A stretch of DNA of 64,000 nucleotides from contig NZ_RXLQ01000022.1 in NCBI RefSeq assembly GCF_003953935.1, positions 1 through 64,000 on the forward strand, written 5' to 3'. Positions 8,685 through 17,651 of this stretch are shown in pieces (the first letter of the stretch is position 1; every line of letters starts with the position of its first letter). Source of the DNA: Massilia atriviolacea. GTDB lineage: Bacteria > Pseudomonadota > Gammaproteobacteria > Burkholderiales > Burkholderiaceae_D. Under the pieces are notes generated by a model. That model was given only the letters and a program-made list of their open reading frames with translations, had not been told where the DNA came from and did no database searches. Position numbers and translations under genes: made by a program.

Positions 8685-9042
8685 GCGGATCGAAATACGC
8701 GGCCCAGGTGGAGGCGGAAGGCTGCAGCTTCGCGGCAGCGCCGAACAGCGCCAGCGCCTGCCTGCGGGTGCCGGTATGGAACACGGCGACAGCCAGATTC
8801 AACGTGGTATGGCGATCCAGCGATCCCTGCGCCAGCGCATCGCGCAGCACGGCTTCGGCCTCGTGATACAGCGCGCGGTCGCACAGCACTGCGCCGAGGC
8901 AGGTCAGCACCTGCGGATCGTGCGGACGGCTGGCGCGTGCGTCCTCCAGCAATGCCTGGGCGGCGGCGATGTTGCGCTCCCAATGTTCGAGGCGCTGCCA
9001 GGCTTGGTCGACCAGTTGGCGGGCTTTGGAAAGTTCGTTCAC
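8674..9042 (-). CDS. TPR-repeat protein, partner of the HAD phosphatase
   Basis: The protein has about 122 residues and consists of three TPR-like helix pairs (for example around LTCLGAVLCDRALYHEAEAV and LNLAVAVFHTGTRRQALAL). TPR modules bind other proteins. The chosen start is a GTG at 9040-9042. A TTG at 9096 is also in frame and neither has a strong ribosome-binding site. The stop overlaps the start of the HAD phosphatase gene, so the two are likely made together, and the TPR protein may bring the phosphatase its substrate. That role is inference. Confidence 0.65.
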   Translation of the reverse strand: MNELSKARQLVDQAWQRLEHWERNIAAAQALLEDARASRPHDPQVLTCLGAVLCDRALYHEAEAVLRDALAQGSLDRHTTLNLAVAVFHTGTRRQALALFGAAAKLQPSASTWAAYFDPHGT

Positions 9043-9238
9043 TATGAAAAAGTTCGAAAAGCATGACAATGAGTGGAAATCAGGCTTTCGTACCAAGCCG
9101 CTTCAGCATTATATGCGCTCGCGAAAACCACCAGAATGCCAGCGAAGAACCGATTTCAGAGTATCCTGCGTGGCGCTTGCAATCGCATCTCATTTGCGGA
9201 TAATCGGTCAGGTAGAAGTCACGCATATGGAGCACATC

Positions 9239-9667
9239 ATGACAACATCTGTCATCGACCACACGACACTTACCAGCTTGGCGCAGTCTGGCGAAGTAAG
9301 CAATGCGCGCGTAGTAGCACAGGCAGAAGGCTGGAGCATACTAGTGACGCACGGCATGGCCGAACAGACGCTAACTGAGGATCGCAACGGGCAGGTTCGC
9401 ATTTTTCCGAAGCTCGATACACTCGTCGCCTACCTGAGGGAGATCGGAATCGTCCGTTTTCACGTGGATGCCGGGAATGTAAGTCCGGCGACTATTTCCC
9501 ACACCAAGGGCTCGGACCGCCCTGCAGTGATACCGGATGCTCATTCTGCTGCCGCCTACGCCGAATGGCTTAAGGCAGAGGTGCAGGAGGCGATGGACGA
9601 TACCAGCCCCAGCGTTCCGCATGACGAGGCAATGCGCCAGATTCGCGCCGCACTAAAGCTCTCGTAA
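9239..9667 (+). CDS. Putative antitoxin of a RelE/ParE-type toxin
   Basis: The protein has 142 residues. Its start was chosen at the ATG at 9239 because a GGAG lies six bases upstream; the ATG at 9227 lacks one. No DNA-binding family is recognised with certainty. The amino half has short strands (WSILVTHGMAEQTL and QVRIFPKLDTLVAYL), and the carboxyl end is a helix (EAMRQIRAALKL) such as antitoxins use to bind the toxin. The call rests mainly on its position nine bases ahead of a ParE-like toxin gene. Base composition is lower in GC than in the neighbouring core genes. Confidence 0.6.
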   Translation: MTTSVIDHTTLTSLAQSGEVSNARVVAQAEGWSILVTHGMAEQTLTEDRNGQVRIFPKLDTLVAYLREIGIVRFHVDAGNVSPATISHTKGSDRPAVIPDAHSAAAYAEWLKAEVQEAMDDTSPSVPHDEAMRQIRAALKLS

Positions 9668-9676
9668 GGAGACTAC

Positions 9677-9958
9677 ATGCATGTGGTCCACTGGAAAAAA
9701 CAGGCCATCAACGATTTGATCAAAATCGGCCAGTTCATCGCCAGGGACAGCCCGGCGCATGCGAAAAAAATGATCGAGCGTATCCAGGGAAAATTGCAGC
9801 CACTGGCTACCTATCCACGCCTCGGCCGCCCAGGCCACAAGCGCGGGACTTATGAACTCATCGCACATGAACACTATGTCATCATCTACCGCGTGTCCGC
9901 CACAGAAGTCGAGATCTTGCGGATTAAGCACACGGCGCGACGGTGGCCCGCCAAATGA
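9677..9958 (+). CDS. parE: RelE/ParE-family toxin
   Basis: The protein has 93 residues, the usual size for the family. The helical pair (KKQAINDLIKIGQFIARDSP), the LATYPRLGRPG loop and the carboxyl strands (YELIAHEHYVIIYRV, EVEILRIKH) match the ParE/RelE fold. ParE toxins block DNA gyrase and RelE toxins cut mRNA on the ribosome; the sequence does not decide between them. A good AAGGAG ribosome-binding site stands before the ATG, and the antitoxin gene ends nine bases upstream. Confidence 0.85.
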   Translation: MHVVHWKKQAINDLIKIGQFIARDSPAHAKKMIERIQGKLQPLATYPRLGRPGHKRGTYELIAHEHYVIIYRVSATEVEILRIKHTARRWPAK

Positions 9959-10039
9959 TGGTTCATTAGTGCAGACACCCACGCCAGTGACAGCATGAAA
10001 GCTCACGCAGATCCGAACAGAGCAGGATAAAAATCCGGC

Positions 10040-11026
10040 TTAACCCGGCTCCGGAGTACGCGCCGCCGCCTGCTTGCGCCGCCCCACGCATTCGGCCTGG
10101 CTGCCGCCCACCTCCACATTCTGGTAGCGCACCTCGTACTTGCCCGCCGCCAGGCGGTCGACCACGAAGGTCTCGCGCGCCAGCACGTACACATGGCGCA
10201 CGTTCGAACGCCGGTCCAGGTCGAAAATCTTGACCAGCACCGGCGAGCCGTTGCGCGTGTTGTCGATGCTGATCTGGGTTTCCGGCCCCTGGTTGCCGAT
10301 CGGGAAGCCGTCCACATAGCCCGACTGTACCGGCCACGGCTCGCCATTCGGCGCGATCAGGGAATGCAATTCGGTCTCGCAGTCGGCCACCCGCGCCGGC
10401 ACCACCAGTTCGGTCACCCCCAGCGCACGGATATCGGGCGGACGGGCGCCGGCGTCGGCCACGTGCGGCTTGGCCACGGCCCAGCTGTCGGCACGCGCAT
10501 CGGGCGCCGGCTCGGCGCGCGCCGGCGCCGTGGCGGAAGCGGAGGCCGAGGCCGCCGCCCGCTGCGTGCCCAGCGCCGACGCCAGCGCCTCCGGCATCAC
10601 CCGCTCCTGCCCCAGGAAAAACGCGCCGGCCACGCAGCCGAGTCCGAAACACAGCATCAGCCCGAACCACCAGCGCGGGTCGCGCACCGCCCGGTACGGC
10701 GCCAGCACCTCGACCGGCGGCGCATCCCAGGCCGATGCCGGTTCGGAACGCGACTTGTCGCGCCCTTCCTCGCGGGTGCTTTCGAGCCATTCGATTTCCC
10801 ATTCCTCGGCCGCGATCCACTCGTCATGCTCCTTGCGCCGCACCGGATCGGACAGCGTGCCATAGGCGCTGTTGAGGATCGCCATGATGCGCGCGGCCTT
10901 GTCGTCGCCGGGGTTCTTGTCGGGATGGTACTTCTGGCTCAAGGCCTTGTAGGCGGCACGAATGACTTCCTGCGGCGCCAGGCGCGCGACCTTCAGGTTG
11001 TCATAATGTGTGTGGATCTTGGCCAT
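10040..11026 (-). CDS. Membrane-anchored DnaJ-domain protein
   Basis: The protein has 328 residues. The J domain occupies the amino end (about 5-70) with the essential HPD at 34-36, which stimulates the ATPase of Hsp70 proteins. A charged linker follows, then one membrane segment (about 120-140, FGLMLCFGLGCVAGAFFLG), an Ala/Ser-rich stretch, and a C-terminal domain of about 120 residues with two cysteines. With one membrane segment the J domain would be cytoplasmic and the carboxyl domain periplasmic. The C-terminal domain is not recognised. Confidence 0.85.
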   Translation of the reverse strand: MAKIHTHYDNLKVARLAPQEVIRAAYKALSQKYHPDKNPGDDKAARIMAILNSAYGTLSDPVRRKEHDEWIAAEEWEIEWLESTREEGRDKSRSEPASAWDAPPVEVLAPYRAVRDPRWWFGLMLCFGLGCVAGAFFLGQERVMPEALASALGTQRAAASASASATAPARAEPAPDARADSWAVAKPHVADAGARPPDIRALGVTELVVPARVADCETELHSLIAPNGEPWPVQSGYVDGFPIGNQGPETQISIDNTRNGSPVLVKIFDLDRRSNVRHVYVLARETFVVDRLAAGKYEVRYQNVEVGGSQAECVGRRKQAAARTPEPG

Positions 11027-11144
11027 TGTCGTCGGGTAGGAGAAGCGGGCAGTCGTCCATGATAGCCGATGTCGTCATGCCGGCAAGCTCGCCCGGCGTA
11101 ACAGGAAGTCCGTATTGTAGCCGTAGTGCAAGTTGTCAGAGTTT

Positions 11145-12290
11145 CTACAGGCGATGGCTGCGGTCGGCCCGCAGCAGCGCATCCGGCAGGGTCACGCCGC
11201 GCCCCACCACCAGCACCTTGAACAATTCGCCCATTTCGGCCGGCGAGACCAGCTTTTGCAGGGCATTCGACTGCGGCAGGTAGCGCAGCAGGTCGGACGG
11301 GTCGTGCCGCTCCAGCAGCAGCTCGCCGATGCCGGCGCCGAGCAGGAAGGAAGCCTGGTTCATGTAGGCCAGCACGTCGAGCCCGGCATCCTGGGCGGCC
11401 AGCGCCATGGCGGTGAAGTCGACGTGGGCGGTAATGTCCTGCAAACCGGGCAGGTAGAACGGCTCCGGATGGGCATGGTGGCGGTAATGGCACATCAAGG
11501 TGCCGCCCATGCGCTGGTCCAGATAGTATTCGTGCGCCGGAAAACCGTAGTCGAGCAGGATGGCGGCGCCCTTGCCGACCATGCGCGCGAGCGAGCCCAT
11601 GAAGCCGCAGGCGACCGGATGCACTTCGGTCAGGTAACCGTCCGGCAGCAGGTCGGCCTCGGGAACCTGGCGCGCGATGTGGGCCGCCAGCGCGGCATCG
11701 GGCGCGCGCGGCACCAGGGCGAACTCGCCCTGCTCGACCGTCACCATCAGCTCGCGCCAGCCGCCGGCATCCTTGCGCACCAGCGCCACCGGCATGGCGT
11801 CGAGCACTTCGTTGGCCAGCACCACGCCGTCGAACGCGGCCGGAAAATCATCGAGCCAGCGCACCTGCGGGAAGTCCTTGAGCGCTTCCTGCTGGCGCGC
11901 GCGCAGTTCGCCCGACAGTTCCATGATGGCGTAGCTGGCCACCTGCACGCCCTCGGCCGCCAGCGCGGTGAGCACGTCGCGCGCCAGCTTGCCGGTGCCG
12001 GCGCCGAACTCCAGGATCGCCGGCGCGCTCTGCGCCATGAGGGGCGCCACCACGCGCGCCAGCGCGGCCCCGAACAGGGAACTGATTTCGGGCGCCGTGA
12101 CGAAGTCGCCGGGCGCGCCCAGCTTGGCCGCGCCGCCGCTGTAGTAGCCCAGATCAGGAGCGTACAGGGCCAGTTCCATGAAGCGGGTGAAGGAAATGGC
12201 GCCGTCGTGCCGCGCGATCTCGGCGGCGATCCGGTGTTGCAGGGCGTGGGACGCGGCCAGCGCGTCGCTATCGGGGACAGGTAGGGTCAT
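11145..12290 (-). CDS. MidA/NDUFAF7-type SAM-dependent methyltransferase
   Basis: The protein has 381 residues and belongs to the COG1565 family. The SAM-binding motif EFGAGTG is at 94-100. The family's amino motif ISFTRFMELALYAPDLGYYS (33-51) and the later LLDYGFPAHEYY segment are present. The mitochondrial relative NDUFAF7 methylates an arginine of complex I; the bacterial substrate is not established. The ATG at 12288-12290 lies just downstream of the sensor kinase gene (41 bases), on the same strand, so it may be read through from that operon. Confidence 0.9.
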   Translation of the reverse strand: MTLPVPDSDALAASHALQHRIAAEIARHDGAISFTRFMELALYAPDLGYYSGGAAKLGAPGDFVTAPEISSLFGAALARVVAPLMAQSAPAILEFGAGTGKLARDVLTALAAEGVQVASYAIMELSGELRARQQEALKDFPQVRWLDDFPAAFDGVVLANEVLDAMPVALVRKDAGGWRELMVTVEQGEFALVPRAPDAALAAHIARQVPEADLLPDGYLTEVHPVACGFMGSLARMVGKGAAILLDYGFPAHEYYLDQRMGGTLMCHYRHHAHPEPFYLPGLQDITAHVDFTAMALAAQDAGLDVLAYMNQASFLLGAGIGELLLERHDPSDLLRYLPQSNALQKLVSPAEMGELFKVLVVGRGVTLPDALLRADRSHRL

Positions 12291-12330
12291 GCGGGCATTG
12301 TAGCGACAAGCGCAGGGTTGAACAATTGCG

Positions 12331-13803
12331 TCAGCCGGCCGCGCCGGAGGCCGAGCCGTTGGGCAGCACCAGGGTGGCGCAGAAGCCGCCGCCCTCGGCG
12401 TTCTGCAGCAGCAGCTGGCCGCCGTGGGCCTGGGCGATGCCGCGCGCGATGCCCAGCCCCAGCCCCATGCCGCTGCTGTTCTGCTTGCGCCCGTGTTCCA
12501 GCCGCACATACGGTTCGAACAACTGCGCCAGCGCGTCTTCCGGCACGCCCGGGCCGTGGTCGCGCACGGCGATGCGGATGCTCGATCCGACCGCGCGCAC
12601 CGCGATCTGGGCCCGTTCGCCGTAATGCAGGGCGTTTTCCAGCAGGTTGCCGATGGCGCGCTTGAGCGCCAGCGGCTTGGCCGTCACCGACAGCCCGACC
12701 GGGTCGAACGAGACTTCGTGCCCGGCCAGCTGGGCGCCGCGCACCATGCGCGCCAAAAAGGCGTCGAGCCGGATTTCGGTCGGGGTCTCGTGGATGTCGC
12801 TGTCCTTCACGCATTGCAGCGCGCCCTTGACCATCATTTCCAGTTCGTCGATATCTTCGTGGAATTCGGCGCGCAGGGTGTCGTCGTCGAGCAGTTCGGC
12901 GCGCAGTTTCAGGCGCATGATGGGCGTGCGCAGGTCGTGCGAAATGGACACGAACAGGCGTTCGCGGTCGTCGATGTAGCGTCCGATGCGCTCGCGCATG
13001 GCGCCGAAGGCGCGCGCGGTGTTGACGAATTCGCGGCTGCCGGTTTCCGGCAGGGCCGGCATGCGCTCGCCGTTGCCGAAGGCGGTGGCGGCCTCGGACA
13101 GCGCCGCCAGCGGGCGCGTGGTCCAGCGCACCACGGGAATCGACAGCATCACCACCGCCAGCAGCGACAGCGCGTGCAGCAGCAGGTGGTCGCGCGTGAA
13201 GAGTTTACCGCTGTCGAGGAAATACGGACTCGGCATCAGGGTGGCGAGATACAGCCAGTGGCCCGGCTCCATTTCGACCTGCATCAGCAGCACCGGGGCC
13301 GGCTTGGCCAGCACGATCTGGCGCACCCGGTTTTCGGGCAGGGCCGACAGGCGCGTGCCGTCGTCGCCGACCACCAGCTGTTCGGGCCACACGAAGGCCA
13401 GGCGCACGTTGCGGTGGTTGGGCAGGTCGGCGTGCAGGGTCGACTGCACATTGGCCAGGGCGATGTCGGCCAGCGGCTGCGGTCCGATGCTCTCGGCCGC
13501 CACCGGCGCGCGGTTCAGGTTGACGAAAAAGCGGGTGCCGCCCATTTCGCCGAATTGCTGGATGATCAATGGACGGTAATTCGGCGGCAGGCTGACGAAA
13601 AAGCGCACCGCGCTGGCGGCGCTGTGGCCGAGCTGCTGGGCGGCGTTGGCGACCTCGACCTGCGACTCGGCGCGGCGCTGGCTGGCCCAGATATAGTTGC
13701 CGGCCAGCTGGGTCAGCATGACGCCGGCCACCATCAGCAGGGTCAGCCGGCCAAGCAGCGATTGCGGCAGGCAGCGCGCCCAGCCGCGCGGCCGCTTATT
13801 CAT
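12331..13803 (-). CDS. Sensor histidine kinase (EnvZ-like), likely sugar sensor
   Basis: The protein has 490 residues. Two membrane segments (about 18-38 and 207-226) frame a periplasmic domain of about 165 residues. A HAMP-like linker leads to the H box SISHDLRTPI with H289. The N box NLLENALHYG and the G boxes DHGPGVP and GMGLGLGIA are intact, so kinase activity is expected. It overlaps the response regulator gene by eight bases. The operon also carries a sugar-binding protein homologue and faces a sugar ABC transporter operon, the setting in which Pseudomonas GtrS/GltR control glucose uptake. The ligand is inferred from context only. Confidence 0.93.
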   Translation of the reverse strand: MNKRPRGWARCLPQSLLGRLTLLMVAGVMLTQLAGNYIWASQRRAESQVEVANAAQQLGHSAASAVRFFVSLPPNYRPLIIQQFGEMGGTRFFVNLNRAPVAAESIGPQPLADIALANVQSTLHADLPNHRNVRLAFVWPEQLVVGDDGTRLSALPENRVRQIVLAKPAPVLLMQVEMEPGHWLYLATLMPSPYFLDSGKLFTRDHLLLHALSLLAVVMLSIPVVRWTTRPLAALSEAATAFGNGERMPALPETGSREFVNTARAFGAMRERIGRYIDDRERLFVSISHDLRTPIMRLKLRAELLDDDTLRAEFHEDIDELEMMVKGALQCVKDSDIHETPTEIRLDAFLARMVRGAQLAGHEVSFDPVGLSVTAKPLALKRAIGNLLENALHYGERAQIAVRAVGSSIRIAVRDHGPGVPEDALAQLFEPYVRLEHGRKQNSSGMGLGLGIARGIAQAHGGQLLLQNAEGGGFCATLVLPNGSASGAAG

Positions 13804-14506
13804 GGCTGCTCATGACGCTGGCCGCGAACACATAGCCGGCCCCGCGCACGGTCTTGATCAGCCAGGGTTGCTTGCCGCAATCGTTAAAGCGCAGGCGCAG
13901 GCGGCTGATCTGGACATCGAGAAAGCGGTCGAAGGGCCCGGCGTCGCGCCCGCGCGTGGCTTCGCACAGCACGCTGCGGTCGAGGATTTCGCCGGCGTGG
14001 TCGATGAAATACTTGAGCAACTGGAAATCGAGCCCGGACAGCGGCACCGGCGTGCCGTTATGGTCGACCGCGCTGCGCTCGACCACGTCGATGGTAAAGC
14101 CGCCGAAACGGTGGTAGCGCGGCGGCGCCGCCGCTTCCATGCCGGTGCGGCGGTGGATCGCCTTGATGCGAGCCAGCAACTCACGCGGACTGTGCGGCTT
14201 GGAAATATAGTCGTCGGCGCCGAGTTCGAGCCCGACCACGCGGTCGGCTTCGTCGGAGCTGGCGGTGAGCATGATGATCGGCACGTTGGAGCGGCGCCGC
14301 ACCGCCTGGCACAGGGCGAAGCCGTCGGTGTCGGGCAGCATGACGTCGAGGATCACCAGCGACAGGGTGTCCACGCTGCGGTTGAATTCAGTAAAAAAGG
14401 ACGCGCCGTTGTGGGCCAGGGTCACCGAATACTGGTTCTTTTCCAGGTACGTCTTGAGCAGGGTCCTGATCTTCTGGTCATCGTCGACGATAAGGATGTT
14501 TCGCAT
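13796..14506 (-). CDS. OmpR-family response regulator
   Basis: The protein has 236 residues. The receiver has acidic D8-D9, phospho-acceptor D54 in VILDVMLP, T81 and K103. The carboxyl winged-helix domain (about 130-230) ends with the family pattern WLIKTVRGAGYVF. It lies between the binding-protein gene (10 bases upstream) and the kinase gene (overlap), so all three are one transcript. Its probable targets are the divergent promoters at 15813-16272. By context it resembles GltR of Pseudomonas. Confidence 0.95.
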   Translation of the reverse strand: MRNILIVDDDQKIRTLLKTYLEKNQYSVTLAHNGASFFTEFNRSVDTLSLVILDVMLPDTDGFALCQAVRRRSNVPIIMLTASSDEADRVVGLELGADDYISKPHSPRELLARIKAIHRRTGMEAAAPPRYHRFGGFTIDVVERSAVDHNGTPVPLSGLDFQLLKYFIDHAGEILDRSVLCEATRGRDAGPFDRFLDVQISRLRLRFNDCGKQPWLIKTVRGAGYVFAASVMSSHE

Positions 14507-14516
14507 TGTCAGTCTG

Positions 14517-15812
14517 TTACCTGTCTTGCGGGCGGCGGCCGATCACGCCCAGACGGTGCTGGGTGTCGGCAACGCTGACCCTTTCGTTAAGAAAAAAGCG
14601 GTGCAGCTCGGCCACCATGGCGTCGCGTGCGGTTTCATCGGTGGCCATGCGGTGCGCCATGCTCGGCGCATGGATCGCCGCCGAGGTCGCGAACAGCTTC
14701 CATGAGGCGCGCCCGCAGGCATCCATGGCGCCCAGGTCGGGCTCGCGCAGGACCGGCACCGAGCCCTTGACCCTGCTGTAATCGCGCTGCAGAGCCGGCT
14801 GCATGACCATCGCCGCCAGGGTTTCCTGGGCGGCACGCTGGGCCGGGTGCGCGGCCAGCATGCTCAGCGTGTCGATGGTGTACAGGTGAAAGGCAGCGGT
14901 GCCCGGCACGGCGCCGCAACCGAAATCGCGCTCGCTGTTCAAGCCCAGCGCGTTCAGTTCGCCCTTGGCCCAGTCGCCCATGACCAGCATGGCGGCGCTG
15001 CCCTCAGCCAGCTTGCGCGCTTCCTCGGCCCAGGTCAACTCGCGCACGGGCGAGCCCATCCATTTTTTCAGCGCGCGCAGGCGCGCCAGCGCCCGGCCCA
15101 GGCGCGGATCGGTAAACGCGGCAGGCTCCCGTTGCTGGAACAGCTGGCGGAAATACCCGGCCCCGCCTTCGGCCAGCACCAGCGCTTCGAACAGGGTCGC
15201 GACCTGCCACGGTTCGCTGCTCTGCGCCAGCGGCGTGACGCCGGCGCGCTGCAAGACCTCGGCGGCGCGTTCGAACTCGGGCCAGGTCAGCGGCGCGGCC
15301 AGGCCGTGGCGGGCGAACAGGGCGCGGTTGTGAAACAGGATATTAATCCGGTGGATCCCGAGCGGGGCCGCCACCACATGCTGGCCGGGCCGGATCACGG
15401 CCGCAACGCCGGGCAACAATTGGCGATCCCAGTCGCCGCGCGCGGCGACCTTGTCGAGGTCGGCCAGCAGCCCGAGGCGGGCCCAGTCGCGCACCACGAT
15501 GCCGTTGAGCTGGGCGACTTCGGGCGCATCCTTGGCCAGTACCCGGCTGCGCAGCACGATCCCGGCGCCGATGCCGGAGCCGCCCGGCACCATCGTGTCG
15601 CGCCATTCGACGTGCTGCTGGCCCAGGCGCTCGGCCAGCAGGTCGACCGCGCGCCGTTCGCTGGCCGACTGCCACCAGTGCAGCACCTGCAGGGAATCGG
15701 CCCTGGTGCCGGCCTTGGCGTCGGCGCCCGCCAGCAAGGGCAGGGCCAGCGCCAACAGCGCCGCCAGGCGCTTGCCGCGCCCGTCCCTGCGGGCGCTCGT
15801 CTGCCGGGGCAC
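14517..15812 (-). CDS. Periplasmic sugar-binding protein homologue cotranscribed with the two-component system
   Basis: The protein has about 431 residues when started at the GTG at 15810-15812, chosen because AAGGA lies five bases upstream and because it gives a standard signal peptide (RLAALLALALPLLAGADAKA). An upstream GTG at 15884 would add 24 unlikely residues. There is no lipobox cysteine. It is a clear relative of the transporter binding protein at 17652-18905: LQVLHWWQS against VEVLHYWTS, GIHRIN against NVHRVN, and the shared GDWAKGE. It has diverged widely elsewhere. Because it sits with the kinase genes rather than the permeases, it probably presents sugar to the kinase. That role is inference. 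Confidence 0.85.
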   Translation of the reverse strand: MPRQTSARRDGRGKRLAALLALALPLLAGADAKAGTRADSLQVLHWWQSASERRAVDLLAERLGQQHVEWRDTMVPGGSGIGAGIVLRSRVLAKDAPEVAQLNGIVVRDWARLGLLADLDKVAARGDWDRQLLPGVAAVIRPGQHVVAAPLGIHRINILFHNRALFARHGLAAPLTWPEFERAAEVLQRAGVTPLAQSSEPWQVATLFEALVLAEGGAGYFRQLFQQREPAAFTDPRLGRALARLRALKKWMGSPVRELTWAEEARKLAEGSAAMLVMGDWAKGELNALGLNSERDFGCGAVPGTAAFHLYTIDTLSMLAAHPAQRAAQETLAAMVMQPALQRDYSRVKGSVPVLREPDLGAMDACGRASWKLFATSAAIHAPSMAHRMATDETARDAMVAELHRFFLNERVSVADTQHRLGVIGRRPQDR

Positions 15813-16272
15813 CTTGTTCCTTGTCGCTTGCGCCTCTATCACGCTCTCCTGTTTGCGGGACAGTGTATAACGAAAATTCCACACGTAAAATGTAATTTTA
15901 CTACAGCACTATGCAAAGTTCTTTTGCGAATTGTTTCGTTTTGTTGCAGCCGGACGAGCCGATGTTGCCCTGTCTCCGCGCCCTTGCGGCACAGCGGACA
16001 GCGCCGCTTACCGGCCTCGCCCGATTGTAAAGTTATATTGCAGCCGCACCCGCCCCAAATAAAGTTTTTTCATACAAATCAGTCACTTGCAATATTACTC
16101 ATACGGATATGCGAGAAATGGCCCAAGCGGCCGACACGATGCTACTGTCGCCCACGTTGTCGCTTGAACACGCTCTATGGTGGCCGGGATGTCGACGAAA
16201 CAGTGCCACTAGCGTGCTGACCAAGGTAGCGCCACCTCGCCTCGCTACTTTACATACTAATAAGGAGACTAA
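15813..16272. other. Divergent regulatory region between the sensor operon and the sugar-uptake operon
   Basis: This 460-base gap separates two operons read in opposite directions and has no supported gene. It is much richer in A+T than its surroundings, especially around 15880-15950 and 16030-16110. It contains the short palindrome at 15885-15901, and ends with an AAGGAG ribosome-binding site for the porin gene. No promoter boxes are clear enough to call. Confidence 0.6.
15885..15901. promoter_or_regulatory. Candidate operator palindrome
   Basis: The sequence GTAAAATGTAATTTTAC has two perfect seven-base inverted arms separated by three bases. It lies in the A+T-rich start of the divergent region, about 70 bases ahead of the start of the sensor-operon binding protein. 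The response regulator of the same operon is the natural candidate to bind it. The chance of a short A+T-rich palindrome arising randomly is not small. Confidence 0.4.
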
Positions 16273-17556
16273 ATGAAACGTATTACAAAAAGTACTTTAG
16301 CAACCGCCTTGCTGCTCGCCTTCGCCAGCGGCGGCGCCATCGCGGGCGACCATGAGACCGAGGGATTCCATGGCTACCTGCGCGCGGGCATCGGTTCGGC
16401 CACGAATGGCGGCTCGCAGAGCTGCTACGGCCTGGGCGGCATCACCATGTCTTACCGCCTCGGCAACGAGTGCGACAGCTTCACCGAACTCGGCTACACC
16501 CACGCCCTGGCCAAGGCCGCCAACGGCGCCACCTTCGTCGGCACCTTCTGGGTCGACGCCTACAAGAACAGCTCGGACTTCGGCGACGCCAAACTGGCCG
16601 TCTCGAAAGCCTATGTGGAAGCGAAAAACCTGCCGTTCATGAACGGCGGCATTATCTGGGCCGGTAAGCGTCACTACTACCGTCCCGACATCCACATGCT
16701 GGACATGCAGTACATCAACATGAACGGCACCGGCGGCGGCGTCGACGGCTACCCTATGGGCCCGGGCAAGATCAGCTACGCCGTGTTCAAGGACAACGAC
16801 GACAATGTCTACTCCACCGACCCGCTGACCGGCGTGCGCACCCTGCGCAGCACCAATTCCGCGCTGCGCCAGAACATCGTGTACGAAGGCTTGCCGGTCA
16901 ACTCGAACGGCACCCTGGACATCGCTGTCAGCCTGATCCATGCTCAAGACGACCTCGACAACGTCAAGACCCACGACGGCTACCAGGTCTCGCTGTTCCA
17001 CCGCCAGGCCAAGATCCTCGGCGGCGGCAACACCTTCGGCGTGCAATACGGCGTCGGCCCCGGCACCGGCATCAACGGTCCTTGCTGCGCCCGCATCGGC
17101 CCGTCGGGCAGCACCCTGCTCGATTCGGACGTGACCCGCGTGCGCGTGTTCAACGACATCGTGATCCAGCCGACGCGCGACTTCAGCATGGAATTCGTGG
17201 CCCTGTACCAGCGCGACAAGTCGGACCAGAACGGCAGCGCCACCTGGACCACCGTCGGCGCGCGCCCCGTGTACGCCCTGGCCGAGAACTTCAAGATGCA
17301 AGCCGAACTGGGCGTGACGCGCCTGAAGGACAAGGCCAACCCATCGGCCCAGCGCCTGACCAAGCTGACCATCGCCCCGACCATCACCCTGGGCCGCGAC
17401 TACTACGCGCGTCCGGAACTGCGCGCCTTTGTCAGCTACGGCAAATGGAACGACGCCGCCAAGGGCGCCGTGAACGCCTTCAACAATGGCGGCCCGGTGT
17501 ATGGCGACAAGACCAGCGGCACCTCGTACGGCATCCACCTGGAAGCTTGGTGGTAA
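16273..17556 (+). CDS. LamB-type carbohydrate porin
   Basis: The protein has 427 residues with a signal peptide (cleavage near residue 24, GGAIAGDHE). It shows the LamB/maltoporin pattern: FHGYLRAGIG at the mature amino end, many aromatic beta-strand repeats, and a final aromatic EAWW for outer-membrane assembly. Such porins let sugars through the outer membrane. A very good AAGGAG ribosome-binding site precedes the ATG. It is the first gene of the uptake operon and lies 95 bases before the binding-protein gene. Its exact sugar cannot be read from the sequence; glucose or an oligosaccharide is likely. Confidence 0.9.
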   Translation: MKRITKSTLATALLLAFASGGAIAGDHETEGFHGYLRAGIGSATNGGSQSCYGLGGITMSYRLGNECDSFTELGYTHALAKAANGATFVGTFWVDAYKNSSDFGDAKLAVSKAYVEAKNLPFMNGGIIWAGKRHYYRPDIHMLDMQYINMNGTGGGVDGYPMGPGKISYAVFKDNDDNVYSTDPLTGVRTLRSTNSALRQNIVYEGLPVNSNGTLDIAVSLIHAQDDLDNVKTHDGYQVSLFHRQAKILGGGNTFGVQYGVGPGTGINGPCCARIGPSGSTLLDSDVTRVRVFNDIVIQPTRDFSMEFVALYQRDKSDQNGSATWTTVGARPVYALAENFKMQAELGVTRLKDKANPSAQRLTKLTIAPTITLGRDYYARPELRAFVSYGKWNDAAKGAVNAFNNGGPVYGDKTSGTSYGIHLEAWW

Positions 17557-17651
17557 CAGCAGCAATCCAGTAACAGGGGTGCGCGGCGCAGGCCGCGCAT
17601 CCTTGCAATCACACTCGCAGTCAAACCAAAAAATCGTTGGAGACGAAGCAG

